From: Halomarina oriensis
GTDB taxonomy: Archaea > Halobacteriota > Halobacteria > Halobacteriales > Haloarculaceae
Assembly: GCF_009791395.1 (NCBI RefSeq)
Contig: NZ_WSZK01000038.1
Span: forward strand, 1 to 64,000
Length of the DNA stretch: 64,000 bases
Direction of reading: 5' to 3'
The notes under the pieces are model-generated. The model was not told the DNA's origin. It searched no databases and worked only from the letters and a program-made list of their open reading frames with translations. The position numbers and the translations under genes were made by a program. Shown piece after piece: positions 30,491 to 39,604 of this stretch (the stretch's first letter is position 1; every line of letters begins with the position of its first letter).

Positions 30491-31777
30491 ATGGCGACGA
30501 CCGAAGAGGTCCCCGAGGAGGTCGAATCGGAGTCCGAATCGCCGCTGACGACCGCACGCCGCCAGTTGGAGGCGGCGGCGGCCCACCTCGACATCGACGC
30601 GAACGTCGTCGAGCGCCTGAAACACCCCCGAAAGGTCGAGCGTGTCGCCGTCCCCGTCGAACGCGACTCGGGCGACATCGAGGTGTTCACCGGCTACCGC
30701 GCGCAACACGACTGCGTCCGTGGCCCCTACAAGGGCGGCCTGCGCTACAACCCCCACGTCAGCGAGGAGGAGTGCATCGGCCTCGCCATGTGGATGACCT
30801 GGAAGTGCGCCGTGATGGACATCCCCTTCGGCGGCGCGAAAGGCGGCGTCGTCGTCGACGAACGCACCCTCTCGAAGGGCGAGAAGGAACGCCTCACCCG
30901 GCGGTTCGCACAGGAACTGCGCGACGTCGTCGGGCCGACGAAAGACATCCCCGCGCCCGACATGGGCACCGACCCCGAGACGATGGGCTGGTTCATGGAC
31001 GCCTACTCGATGCAGGAGGGCGAGACGGTCCCCGGCGTCGTCACCGGCAAGCCCCCCGTCATCGGCGGGAGCTACGGCCGCGAGGAGGCCCCCGGTCGCT
31101 CGGTGGCCATCATCACCCGCGAGGCGTGTGAGTACTACGACATGGAGATGGACGACACCACCGTCGCCGTCCAGGGGTTCGGCAGCGTCGGGGCGAACGC
31201 CGCCCGACTGCTCGACGACTGGGGCGCGGACGTGGTGGCCGTCAGCGACGTCAACGGAGCCATCTACGACCCCGACGGCCTCGACACGCGTGACGTGATG
31301 GGCCACGACGAACGGCCCGGCATGGTCGCGGGCTACGACGCCCCCGAGACCCGAACGAACGAGGACCTGCTCGAACTCGACGTGGACGTCCTCATCCCCG
31401 CTGCCATCGGGAACGTCCTCACCGCGGACAACGCCAACGACGTGAAAGCCGATATCGTCGTCGAGGGCGCGAACGGCCCGACGACCACCGGGGCCGACGC
31501 CATCTTCGAGCGCCGCGGCGTGCAGGTCATCCCCGACATCCTCGCCAACGCGGGCGGCGTCACCGTCTCGTACTTCGAGTGGTTGCAGGACATCAACCGC
31601 CGTGCGTGGTCGCTCGAACGCGTCAACGAGGAACTGGAGACGGAGATGCTCGACGCGTGGCACGACGTCCGCTCGACGTTCGACACGGACGAGGACCTCT
31701 CGTGGCGCGACGCCGCCTACGTCGTCGGCCTCCAGCGCGTCGTCGACGCGCACAACGCCCGCGGCCTCTGGCCGTAG
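30491..31777 (+). CDS. gdhB: Glutamate dehydrogenase
   Basis: 428 aa hexameric Glu/Leu/Phe/Val dehydrogenase linking 2-oxoglutarate and ammonia with glutamate. The substrate lysine lies in [13 protein letters not shown], after [14 protein letters not shown]. The dinucleotide loop is [15 protein letters not shown], and the C-terminal half holds [11 protein letters not shown] and [15 protein letters not shown]. The ATG at 30491 matches the normal family start. The in-frame ATG at 30404 would add 29 Arg/Pro-rich residues that look non-coding. Coenzyme preference is uncertain. Confidence 0.95.
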   Translation: MATTEEVPEEVESESESPLTTARRQLEAAAAHLDIDANVVERLKHPRKVERVAVPVERDSGDIEVFTGYRAQHDCVRGPYKGGLRYNPHVSEEECIGLAMWMTWKCAVMDIPFGGAKGGVVVDERTLSKGEKERLTRRFAQELRDVVGPTKDIPAPDMGTDPETMGWFMDAYSMQEGETVPGVVTGKPPVIGGSYGREEAPGRSVAIITREACEYYDMEMDDTTVAVQGFGSVGANAARLLDDWGADVVAVSDVNGAIYDPDGLDTRDVMGHDERPGMVAGYDAPETRTNEDLLELDVDVLIPAAIGNVLTADNANDVKADIVVEGANGPTTTGADAIFERRGVQVIPDILANAGGVTVSYFEWLQDINRRAWSLERVNEELETEMLDAWHDVRSTFDTDEDLSWRDAAYVVGLQRVVDAHNARGLWP

Positions 31778-31866
31778 GTCGACGTTTCGCCACACTCGTC
31801 GGTTATCGGCGAGAAAGGGACGGAAACACTTACTTCTGGAGAGTACTCACGACCGTTCGACGAGCT

Positions 31867-32118
31867 ATGAGCGACGAGCTCACCGGAACAACGGAGAGAA
31901 CGTTCGCACGGTGTGTCGACTGCGGCAACGAAGTGGCGGCGATGAGGTCCGAGGGGGGACTGGTCACGCCCCACGAGTCGTGTCAGGAGTGTAGCAGCAC
32001 CGAGTTCGAGGAGGTCGACGCCGACGACCTGAACGACCTGTCCGACCACGCCGACTGGGCCGACGGCGAGACTGACGGACCCGAGGCCGAGTCGGCGGTC
32101 CCCGAAGCCAACGAGTGA
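31867..32118 (+). CDS. Small acidic zinc-ribbon protein
   Basis: 83 aa. The CVDCGNEVAAM pair and the ESCQECSS pair form one zinc ribbon, then an acidic tail. It belongs to a large set of uncharacterised small haloarchaeal zinc-finger proteins. It is transcribed with the same polarity as gdhB but 90 bases away and with its own TATA-like upstream sequence. Confidence 0.75.
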   Translation: MSDELTGTTERTFARCVDCGNEVAAMRSEGGLVTPHESCQECSSTEFEEVDADDLNDLSDHADWADGETDGPEAESAVPEANE

Positions 32119-32316
32119 GGGAAACCGACAGCCGGCGGTGAGATACTGCCCGGTCGAGGCCGCTCTCGTGGTGAGCCGCGTAACTTCCCTCACCGGCCCC
32201 CCACGTCGTACCGCTCCGTCGAGACCGGACGTCCGGTCGCCGCGGACGGTCACGGTTCGTGGGTCGGTACCGTGTTTCGTTACAGAGTTATTACAGTTGG
32301 TACACGCACTCACGGT

Positions 32317-33084
32317 ATGGAGTCCGCGGAGGACGCACTCGGGACGGCGATGCTCGACTTCCAGCGTGGTGGGTTGCGGGGCGGGGCCATCCACCGCGAC
32401 GGCGCGGAGACGTGGCCCGCGTTCGTCGAGGAGAACTACTTCGGGAACGAGGGTGCCGGTCTCGACCTCGACACCGTCGACGAGCGCTGGCGGTCGCTGT
32501 ACGACTCGTTCGAGGGGCCGCTGCTCGACGTCGGCTGTGGTGCTGGCCACCACGCGCTGGGGTTCCAGCGACGGTTCGAGACCGTCGCGTTCGACGTCTC
32601 GCCGAACGCGGTACGTGCGGCCCGCGAGCGTGGCGTCGAGGACGCCCGCGTGCAGGACATGTTCGACCTGACCGAGGCGTTCGAGACGAGTCGGTTCGCG
32701 TCGGTGCTCTGCAACGGGACGCAGCTCGGACTCGCGGGGTCGCTCGCCGGCGTCTCCTCGCTCCTCGCCGACTTCGGGCGGGTCACGACCGACGACGCCG
32801 TCGCGCTCCTCGACAGCTACGACCCGAGCCGAATCGACGAGGAGACCGCCGACGAGTTCGGCGGCTACCGGCCGGACCCTCGTGCGGGCGTCTGCGGCCG
32901 GACGTTCCACGTCGAGTACGACCGGGGAGTGGACGACGGGTACGAACGACTCGTCGGACCGACGCTCTCGTTCGTCCTGTTCTCCCCGGACCGACTCCGT
33001 GACGCCTGCGTCGGCACCCCGTGGCACGTCGCCGAGATCACTCACCGCGACGGCTACTACAAGGCACTGCTCGGCAAGACGTGA
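32317..33084 (+). CDS. Class I SAM-dependent methyltransferase
   Basis: 255 aa. Motif I is LLDVGCGAGHHALGF (about residue 70), with the acidic strand VAFDVSPNAV next and a motif IV-like SVLCNGTQLGL. The N-terminal ~60 residues form a haloarchaeal cap. Its substrate is unknown; small-molecule methylation is the default expectation. TTATTACAG and similar AT sequences lie 25-30 bases upstream. The 198 bases before it hold no gene. Confidence 0.88.
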   Translation: MESAEDALGTAMLDFQRGGLRGGAIHRDGAETWPAFVEENYFGNEGAGLDLDTVDERWRSLYDSFEGPLLDVGCGAGHHALGFQRRFETVAFDVSPNAVRAARERGVEDARVQDMFDLTEAFETSRFASVLCNGTQLGLAGSLAGVSSLLADFGRVTTDDAVALLDSYDPSRIDEETADEFGGYRPDPRAGVCGRTFHVEYDRGVDDGYERLVGPTLSFVLFSPDRLRDACVGTPWHVAEITHRDGYYKALLGKT

Positions 33085-33108
33085 GACGCGAGTCCGGGTC
33101 CGCCGGTC

Positions 33109-33606
33109 TCAACCCCGTTCACGGACCATCACGAGCGCGTTCTCCCCGTCGGCGTAGTACCGGGGCACCGTCCGGCGGTGCTGGAACCCGTGGTCGCGGT
33201 AGAGCGCGATGGCACCGTCGTTGCTCGCTCGGACTTCGAGTCGAGTCACCGTCGCACCTCGTGCCTCCAGCGAGGCGAGCGCGTGTCGGAGGAGGAGTCG
33301 CCCCAGTCCACGGCCGCGACACTCCTCGCGGACGGCGAGGTCCTTCACGTGGCCGATGTCCCGGCCGAAGTTCGGCGTGAGGTCCGCCACGACGTAGCCC
33401 GCGATGGTCGGGCCGTCCGCCGTCCGGAGTTCCGCGACCAAGAACCCCGGTTCGTCGCAGAACCGCTCGAACGCCTCGAACGGCCAGGGCTGGGGGAACA
33501 CCGACTGCTCGATGCGGTAGACGTCGAGGAGGTCCGCCCGCTCGACCTGCCGAACGGTCGGGTCCGCCTCCCTCTCGTCGGGCGGCGTGGTGGTCACACC
33601 CGACAC
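33109..33606 (-). CDS. rimI: Ribosomal-protein-alanine N-acetyltransferase-like GNAT enzyme
   Basis: 165 aa from a GTG. GNAT fold: VRQVERADLLDVYRIEQSVF and PWPFEAFERF at the start, the acetyl-CoA loop VREECRGRGLGRLLLRHAL (about residues 92-110), and the C-terminal RLEVRASNDGAIALYRDHGF typical of RimI/Ard1. It probably acetylates protein N-termini, which is common in haloarchaea. It converges with the methyltransferase gene. Confidence 0.9.
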   Translation of the reverse strand: MSGVTTTPPDEREADPTVRQVERADLLDVYRIEQSVFPQPWPFEAFERFCDEPGFLVAELRTADGPTIAGYVVADLTPNFGRDIGHVKDLAVREECRGRGLGRLLLRHALASLEARGATVTRLEVRASNDGAIALYRDHGFQHRRTVPRYYADGENALVMVRERG

Positions 33607-33639
33607 ACGGACCGGACGGGCTTGAGTTGTCGGGACGCC

Positions 33640-34059
33640 TCACTCGCCGCGAGCCAGTCGCTCGGCGGTCCTCCGGTCGGCGCGATACCGGGCGAACGCG
33701 ACGAACACCACGCCCACACCGACCAGTTTCACGAGCGTCACGGCGACCAGCGGCGTGCTCGTGACGAACGCGTCGGACCGACCGGCGACGACCTCCCAGA
33801 CGCGGAACCCGTGGACGACGACGGCGACGAGCAGGATGCTCCCGAGGGTGCTCGGCCACTCGCCCACCTCGCTTCGCCGCCCGAACCAGCACAGCACGGC
33901 GCCGACGAGCAGGTCCAGCGACAGCAGCAGGTCGTTCTTCGGCGAGACCCACGGGTTCGACGGGTCGGTCAGTCGAACCCCGACGGCGAGCGCCAGCCCC
34001 TCCAGCAGGAGGAGGACGCCGACGCCGACGGCGAATCTCCGGAGTCGCTGCTCGTTCAC
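33640..34059 (-). CDS. Four-helix membrane protein of unknown function
   Basis: 139 aa from a GTG at 34059 (VNEQRLRRF). Four transmembrane segments can be seen: FAVGVGVLLLLEGLALAVGV, LLLSLDLLVGAVLCWFG, TLGSILLVAVVVHGF and LVAVTLVKLVGVGVVFVAF. The open frame extends to 34230, but that part overlaps the intergenic hairpin element and is not protein-like. No family is recognised. Confidence 0.7.
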   Translation of the reverse strand: MNEQRLRRFAVGVGVLLLLEGLALAVGVRLTDPSNPWVSPKNDLLLSLDLLVGAVLCWFGRRSEVGEWPSTLGSILLVAVVVHGFRVWEVVAGRSDAFVTSTPLVAVTLVKLVGVGVVFVAFARYRADRRTAERLARGE

Positions 34060-34159
34060 GCTCGGTGTTTGGACGGTCGGTAGTTGGGTGGTTCGGTCGC
34101 GTGGCTCGCCGAGGGGAGAAAGATGAAAGAGAGTTCGCGGCGCCGTGTGCCGCGATTCG

Positions 34160-34246
34160 CCGGACGCGAGTGAAGCGAGCGTCCGGGCTTTCTCGTCCAG
34201 GTTTTTCGAGGAGGGGTGCGCTCCGCGCACCCGACGAAGAAAAACG
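34160..34246 (-). repeat. Hairpin-bearing intergenic element, copy 2, with terminator-like T-run
   Basis: On the minus strand, just after the aconitase stop: TTTTTCTTCGTCGGG, an 8-bp hairpin (34225-34232 with 34214-34221), then CCTCCTCGAAAAACCTGGAC and a second 8-bp hairpin (34179-34186 with 34160-34167). The order and the flanking words match copy 1 at 5,904-5,960, although the hairpin arms differ in sequence. Arms that change while pairing is kept point to selection on RNA structure. Confidence 0.7.
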
Positions 34247-34249
34247 TGG

Positions 34250-36226
34250 TTAGTCGTCGGCGGGCGTCGCGCCGGTTCCCTCGTCCTTGTACTGCTGACG
34301 GGTCAGCGACAGCTTGCCGCCTGCCGAGAGGATGCGGCGTTCGCGCTCGGAGGCGTCGAGGTGGCCCGTCGCCTCCCAGTCGTCGTTCACGCGGATGGTG
34401 AACTCCTCCTGACCGGAGTCGACGGCCTCGCTCACGTCGTCGACGATCTCGATGTCGTCGCCCTGCTCGATCTTCCCGTAGGTCTCCTCGTCGATGGTCA
34501 GCGGGAGCAGACCGAAGTTGAACAGGTTCGCCTTGTGGATGCGGGCGAAGCTCTGTGCGAGGACGCCCTCGATACCGAGGTACATCGGACAGAGCGCGGC
34601 GTGCTCACGCGAGGAGCCCTGGCCGTAGTTCTCGCCGGCGACGAGGAAGCCGCCGTCGCCCTCCAGTGCGCGCTCGGCGAACGTGTCGTCGACGCGCGAG
34701 AGCGTGAACTCCGAGAGCTTCGGGATGTTCGACCGGTACATCAGGATGTCCTGGGTCGCCGGGATGATGTGGTCGGTCGTGATGTTGTCGTCCATCTTGA
34801 GGTGGACCTCGCCCTCGAGGTGGGCGTCGAGCGGGTCCTTCAGTGGGACGTCGCCGATGTTCGGCCCCTTGATGAGCCCGTCGTCGACGGCCTCGTCGGG
34901 CGCGATGAGGTCGGCCTTCGAGCCGTCGTACTGGTCGGGCATCTCGAAGCCGGGGTCCTCCAGGTCACCGAGTTCGTCCGCGAGGTCACGCGGGTCGACG
35001 ATTTCGCCTTTGAGCGCCGCAGCGGCGGCGACCTCGGGCGAACAGAGGTAGACGTTGTCGTCCTCGATACCGGAGCGACCCTCGAAGTTGCGGTTGAAGG
35101 TACGCAGCGAGACGGAGTCGGAGGCGGGGACGTGGCCGATACCGATGCAGGCCCCACACGTCGCCTCGGAGAAGTTGACGCCGGCGGCCATCATCTCGGC
35201 CGTCCAGCCTTCGCGCGCGAGAATCTCCGAGGCCTGCTTCGAACCGGGCGCGACGATCATCTCGGTCTTCTTGTTGATCTCGCGGCCTTCGAGCATCTTC
35301 GCGGCCGGGAGGATGTCCTCGTAGCCGCCGTTCGTACAGGAGCCGACGATGACCTGTTCGACGGTCTCGCCAGCGACCTCGCCGACGGGCACGACGTTGT
35401 CGGGCATCGACGGACACGCGATGAGCGGTTCGAGGTCCGAGAGGTCGATGACGATCTCGTCGTCGTACGCCGCGTCGTCGTCGGGCGTGAGTTCGACGTA
35501 CTCGTCCTCACGGCCCTGTCGGGAGAGGTAGTCCTTGGTCTTCTCGTCCGTCCCGAACAGCGAGGAGGTCGCGCCGAGTTCCGTCCCCATGTTCGTGATG
35601 GTGGTGCGCTCGGGCACCGACAGCGAGTCCGCACCGGGACCGGTGTACTCGAAGATCTTGCCGACACCGCCCTTCACGGAGAGGCGTCGGAGCATCTCGA
35701 GGATGACGTCCTTCGCGGTGGACCACTCGGGGAGTTCGCCTTCGAGTCGCACGTTGACGACCTCGGGCATCTCGATGTAGTACGGGCCGCCACCCATGGC
35801 GACGGCGACGTCCAGACCGCCCGACCCGATGGCGAGTTCGCCGAGGCCGCCGGGCGTCGGGGTGTGGGAGTCCGAACCGAGGAGCGTCTTGCCGGGCGCG
35901 GCGAAGTTCTCCTTGTGGACGTTGTGGCAGATACCGTTGCCGGGGCGAGAGAAGTGAGCGCCGAAGGTGCCCGCGGCCGAACGGAGGAAGCGGTGGTCGT
36001 CCGTGTTCTTGAAGTCGAACTGGTAGGTCTGGTGGTCACAGTACTGGGCGGCCAGTTCCGTCTGGACCTCGTCCAGTCCGAGCGCCTCGAACTGGAGCCA
36101 GACGAGCGTCCCGGTCGTGTCCTGTGTGAGCACCTGGTCGATCTCGATACCGATCTCCTCACCGGTCTCGAGTTCGCCCTCGACGAGGTGGTCGTCGAGG
36201 ATTTTCTCGGTAAGCGTCTGTCCCAT
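34250..36226 (-). CDS. acn: Aconitate hydratase
   Basis: 658 aa TCA-cycle enzyme that isomerises citrate to isocitrate with a 4Fe-4S cluster. Cluster cysteines appear in VGSCTNGGYEDI and ATCGACIGIGH. The N-terminal LLGSDSHTPTPGGLGEL and GVAMGGGPYYIEMP-type segments and the C-terminal swivel domain (GENYGQGSSREHAALCP) are complete. The ATG at 36226 is preceded by a TATA-like AATATAAAT. It is of the archaeal, mitochondrial-like size class. The stop is followed by the hairpin element. Confidence 0.96.
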   Translation of the reverse strand: MGQTLTEKILDDHLVEGELETGEEIGIEIDQVLTQDTTGTLVWLQFEALGLDEVQTELAAQYCDHQTYQFDFKNTDDHRFLRSAAGTFGAHFSRPGNGICHNVHKENFAAPGKTLLGSDSHTPTPGGLGELAIGSGGLDVAVAMGGGPYYIEMPEVVNVRLEGELPEWSTAKDVILEMLRRLSVKGGVGKIFEYTGPGADSLSVPERTTITNMGTELGATSSLFGTDEKTKDYLSRQGREDEYVELTPDDDAAYDDEIVIDLSDLEPLIACPSMPDNVVPVGEVAGETVEQVIVGSCTNGGYEDILPAAKMLEGREINKKTEMIVAPGSKQASEILAREGWTAEMMAAGVNFSEATCGACIGIGHVPASDSVSLRTFNRNFEGRSGIEDDNVYLCSPEVAAAAALKGEIVDPRDLADELGDLEDPGFEMPDQYDGSKADLIAPDEAVDDGLIKGPNIGDVPLKDPLDAHLEGEVHLKMDDNITTDHIIPATQDILMYRSNIPKLSEFTLSRVDDTFAERALEGDGGFLVAGENYGQGSSREHAALCPMYLGIEGVLAQSFARIHKANLFNFGLLPLTIDEETYGKIEQGDDIEIVDDVSEAVDSGQEEFTIRVNDDWEATGHLDASERERRILSAGGKLSLTRQQYKDEGTGATPADD

Positions 36227-36299
36227 ATCACCCGAACGTCGCCCGGCCACGAATATAAATCACCCGTGTCCGGCCACGCTTGCGTTAGGACGGCCTAAA

Positions 36300-36317
36300 A
36301 CCACCGAATTCGTCGGT
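36300..36317. promoter_or_regulatory. Imperfect palindrome between aconitase and dUTPase genes
   Basis: ACCACCGAATTCGTCGGT has an 8-base perfect core CGAATTCG with ACC/GGT flanks. It lies between the divergent starts at 36226 and 36474, 74 bases upstream of the aconitase ATG. The arms are short, so the site is only a candidate. Confidence 0.25.
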
Positions 36318-36473
36318 TGCGCTCCGCCGAGAACGGCGATTCTCCACGAACGTTCCGGAGGTTGACCCGTGAACGCCATCGACGGACGGAGGCGCGATAG
36401 GGAGGGCCGTGTCCGGAGGTCGTCTCGGCGGGCGAACCAGCACCGTCTTGTGAGCGCCCTCGTCAGGTGGCGC

Positions 36474-36998
36474 ATGTTCCGAAGCGGCGCGTTCGTCGCC
36501 GAGCAGTGTGACCCCGTTCGTCCCTCCCAGATTCAGCCGAACGGCCTCGACCTGACCCTCGACGCCGTGTTCGAGCAGACCGAACCGGGCCGAATCGAAC
36601 GTGGCGGCAAGCGAATCGGCGACAGACGGCGCGTGGCGGCGCTGGACGGTCTCGACGAGGAAAGCGAGTCGGAACCGAGGAGCGACGGCGACCACGGCCC
36701 CGACGAGAGCCTCTACCGACTCTCGCCGGGCACGTACGTCGTCCGCTACGAGCAGACCATCCGTGTCCCGGAAGAGCACGTCGGGTTCGTCTACCCCCGG
36801 TCGTCGCTCCTGCGCAACTCGGCGATGCTCAACACCGCCGTCTGGGACGCCGGCTACGAGGGCCGCGGGGAGGGACTGCTCCAGGTCGGACACGAACTCG
36901 AACTGGAGGCCGGCGTACGTATCGCACAACTGGTGTTCGCACGTGCGGACCACGAGGGAACCTACGACGGCGACTACCAGGGCGAGAACGTCGAGTGA
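36474..36998 (+). CDS. dUTPase / dCTP deaminase superfamily nucleotidohydrolase
   Basis: 174 aa from the ATG at 36474. The trimeric dUTPase fold shows IQPNGLDLTLDAVF (motif 1), VYPRSSLLRNSAML (motif with the PRSS arginine-serine pair), NTAVWDAGYEGRGEGLL (motif 3) and IAQLVFARAD. Between residues 35 and 75 a charged insertion separates two beta strands. It removes dUTP to keep uracil out of DNA. Deamination of dCTP cannot be excluded without the full active-site alignment. Confidence 0.9.
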   Translation: MFRSGAFVAEQCDPVRPSQIQPNGLDLTLDAVFEQTEPGRIERGGKRIGDRRRVAALDGLDEESESEPRSDGDHGPDESLYRLSPGTYVVRYEQTIRVPEEHVGFVYPRSSLLRNSAMLNTAVWDAGYEGRGEGLLQVGHELELEAGVRIAQLVFARADHEGTYDGDYQGENVE

Positions 36999-37080
36999 GT
37001 GTCGGGGGGACGACGGGAGCGAGCACTGCGAGGAGCAGGCCGACACAGTCGCGTCGGTTCCGTCGGCGTGGCCGACCCCT

Positions 37081-37692
37081 CTACGAGAAGAGGGAGTCCA
37101 GGTCGTCGTCGGGCGCGGCGTCGTCGTCGGGCGTCGAGACCCGGTAGCTGTCGGCCTCGCCGGAGGACTCGAACAGGCCGTCCGCGCCGGCGGTCGTCCC
37201 GTCGTCGCCAGAACGCGGCGCGTTCTGGCTGCCTACCGCGGTTCCCTCGGTACCGTCGTCCTCCCAGTCGTCGAGGTCGGTCCCCTCCGAGAGGAGCGCT
37301 TCGGAGACGTCGAGGCCGTCGCCCTCCTCTCCGAGCGTGGTCGACTCGGCCCAGAGGTCGTCGAGACTCCCCGACTCACCCGGGTCGTCGGCCGTCGACG
37401 TGGTCGCCGACCGGCCGACCGGTTCCGAGAGCTGTTTCTCCACGTCGGCCGCGAGGCCGGTGGGACGCTCGTCCCGGTCGGACGGCCGGGTCGTCGGGGG
37501 TGCGTCCTCGTCGGCCGACGCCGTCGTCGGTTCGGGCGTCACGTTCGACTCGCGCGTCGATACCGCCGTGTCAGTTCGTGGTCTGCGTGCCGGCGCGGAC
37601 GCGCCGCTCGACCGCCGACGCCAGAGGAGGCCGGCGACGACCGCGACGAGTACCACCGCACCACCGAGCAGGGCGACTGTGGTCGTTTCCAT
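37081..37692 (-). CDS. Membrane-anchored acidic protein of unknown function
   Basis: 203 aa. A single N-terminal transmembrane segment (VALLGGAVVLVAVVAGLLW) is followed by a basic patch (RRRSS) and a long, low-complexity acidic and Ser/Thr-rich tail. It ends DDLDSLFS. The positive patch after the helix suggests that the tail is cytoplasmic. No domain is recognised. It is divergent from the SDR gene. Confidence 0.7.
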   Translation of the reverse strand: METTTVALLGGAVVLVAVVAGLLWRRRSSGASAPARRPRTDTAVSTRESNVTPEPTTASADEDAPPTTRPSDRDERPTGLAADVEKQLSEPVGRSATTSTADDPGESGSLDDLWAESTTLGEEGDGLDVSEALLSEGTDLDDWEDDGTEGTAVGSQNAPRSGDDGTTAGADGLFESSGEADSYRVSTPDDDAAPDDDLDSLFS

Positions 37693-37768
37693 CTCGTGAG
37701 ACTGTCACATTTTCGTGTACAAATAGTCGTCGGTGAAACTCATCATCCTGGCGCACACAGAAGACGGC

Positions 37769-38473
37769 ATGTCACGCACAGCAGTCGTCGCCGGCGTCGG
37801 CCCCGGCCTCGGTGCGGCGCTCGCTCGTCGGTTCGTCACGGAAGGCTGTCAGGTCGGCCTGTTCGCTCGCTCCGAGGGGTTCCTGACCGACCTCGCCGAC
37901 GAACTGGGCTCGGACGCGCTCGCGGTGCCGGCCGACATCACCGACCCCGAGCAGGTTCGGGAGGGGTTCGAGCGCGTCCGGGAGGCGTTCGGCCCCGTCG
38001 ACGTGCTCGTCAACCACGCCAGCGCGGCGAGCTGGGACGGCACCCTCGACGTCACACACGAGTCGTTCGAGCGAGCGCTCGACACCGGACCGAAGGCGGC
38101 GCTCTACTGTTCACAGGAGGCCGTCGCGGACATGCTCGACGACGAAGGGGGAGTGGGAGGCACCGTCGTCTTCACCGGCGCGACCACCTCGACGCGCGGT
38201 CGGAAGGGCGCAGTCGGCTTCTCGGCCGCGAAGTTCGCCTGTCGCGGGATGGCCGAGTCGATGGCGCGGGAGCTGGGACCGCAGGGAGTCCACGTCGCGC
38301 ACGTGGTCATCGACGGGGGAATCGGCACCCCGAGCGTCGGGGGCGAGGACACCGACGAGGAGGGGTATCTCGACCCGGACGCCATCGCCGAGAGCTACTG
38401 GCATCTCGTCGAACAGGACCGTTCGGCGTGGACGCTCGAACTCGACGTGCGACCACACGTCGAGGAGTTCTGA
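37769..38473 (+). CDS. Short-chain dehydrogenase/reductase (SDR) with Phe at the usual catalytic Tyr
   Basis: 234 aa Rossmann enzyme. The cofactor loop is VVAGVGPGLGAALARRF, where the usual TGxxxGxG is VGPGLG. The NAG-like motif is NHASAA. At the active site VVFTGATTSTRG supplies the serine/threonine region, but the YxxxK motif reads FSAAK, with Phe in place of Tyr. The KFACRGMAESMARELGPQGV and HVVIDGGI segments are typical of a subgroup in which this Phe is the norm, so it may be a true subgroup feature. Substrate unknown. Confidence 0.88.
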   Translation: MSRTAVVAGVGPGLGAALARRFVTEGCQVGLFARSEGFLTDLADELGSDALAVPADITDPEQVREGFERVREAFGPVDVLVNHASAASWDGTLDVTHESFERALDTGPKAALYCSQEAVADMLDDEGGVGGTVVFTGATTSTRGRKGAVGFSAAKFACRGMAESMARELGPQGVHVAHVVIDGGIGTPSVGGEDTDEEGYLDPDAIAESYWHLVEQDRSAWTLELDVRPHVEEF

Positions 38474-38499
38474 CCCGAAGCGCGCGCTCGGCCGGCGCG

Positions 38500-38937
38500 T
38501 CACCGGGAGTCGTCTCGGAGCGGGTTCGTCGTGAGGAACGGGACCTCCGTGTCGACGAACCGGAGCAGACCGACGACGAACATGACGAGCAGACACAGCC
38601 AGAGGAACCCGACCGGCATCGTGTCGGTTCCGGACTCGACGGTCGCGAGCGGGTCCAGCGGGACGTCCAGCAGTAGCATCTCGACGACCATCGCCAGCGT
38701 GAACAGTACGATGGTGATCCCACCGCCACGACCGGTGAGCGGGTCGTCGCCAGAACCGCCCCACCCCAGCGCCCGTCGAGCCACGAGACCTGCCGTCACA
38801 GAGAGACCGAATCCGAGCGGGAACCACCAGAGTACGACCGGTGTCTCGGCGACGAGGAGTGCGACACCCAGGAGTAACCCGACCGATGCTCCGATTCGCG
38901 GATTGTTCTTGCCCCAGCGTCCGAGACGGCGTCTCAT
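38500..38937 (-). CDS. Multi-helix membrane protein of unknown function
   Basis: 145 aa from the ATG at 38937. Hydrophobic segments include IGASVGLLLGVALLVAETPVV, LWWFPLGFGLSVTAGLVA, IVLFTLAMVVEMLLLDV and LWLCLLVMFVVGLLRF, so about four helices. The N-terminus is basic and lies inside. It converges with the SDR gene. No family is recognised. Confidence 0.7.
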   Translation of the reverse strand: MRRRLGRWGKNNPRIGASVGLLLGVALLVAETPVVLWWFPLGFGLSVTAGLVARRALGWGGSGDDPLTGRGGGITIVLFTLAMVVEMLLLDVPLDPLATVESGTDTMPVGFLWLCLLVMFVVGLLRFVDTEVPFLTTNPLRDDSR

Positions 38938-39044
38938 ACGGCACGTCACGTGGGTGACCGACGTAGTTGTTCGTGTTCCGGACGTTCACTGGCTGGCGGT
39001 TTACACACCCGAAAGTACTTACCAAACAGCAGGATCCGCTCGGT

Positions 39045-39600
39045 ATGAACCGCCGTGCCCTCCTCTCCGCGCTCGCCGTCGGCGGGTGTGGTCTCGCTGG
39101 CTGTCTCGGGATGCCCGACTCCCTGGGGACCGACGAGACGCCACCGTCGACCACCACCGACGAGACGTCGCTACCCACCCGGCGCACCGAACTGTCCGCC
39201 GACCGTGAACACGGGTGACGACCACGCGGTCCCGTACTGCGTTCTCACGCGGGACCCGAGCGGGTGGGGGAGACGACCCCCGCGAGAGGCACCGACGTTC
39301 GCTCGCTCTCGCGGGGAGTCGGAGTACCTCAGCGTCACGAGCAGGATACGGTACGGGTCGAGCACCTGCGACCGCATCGCGCTCGAAACGGTCGAACTGA
39401 CCGCCGAGAACGAGCTTCGGGTGGTCGTCGGCGCGACGTCGAAGGCGTCGGCCGGGCCGACGTGTACGGACGACATCGACGACAGGGAGTACGAACTCGT
39501 CGTGGGACTCGACGAGGTGCCCATCGAGGCGGTGCGCCTCACCGAGCGCCCGTTCGACGGTCCGGCGAACACGTGGACGAAGACGCTCCCCGACCGATAG
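39045..39600 (+). pseudogene. Lipoprotein gene split by a frameshift
   Basis: The ATG at 39045 opens a Tat/lipoprotein signal, MNRRALLSALAVGGCGLAG then CLGMPDS, and a Thr/Pro linker, but this frame stops at 39218. The +1 frame carries the rest without a start of its own: NCPPTVNTGDDHAVPYC, then RGESEYLSVTSRIRYGSSTC, LRVVVGATSKASAGPTCTDD, and a stop at 39598-39600. A single indel in the linker, between about 39,110 and 39,190, would rejoin them into a ~185-residue secreted beta-sandwich lipoprotein with paired cysteines. Either the gene is broken or the sequence has one error. Confidence 0.65.
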
Positions 39601-39604
39601 CGAA

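Noticed and set aside
31800-32316. Possible small RNA in the gene-free stretch before the methyltransferase
   Set aside because: No stable hairpin plus T-run or conserved motif could be seen.
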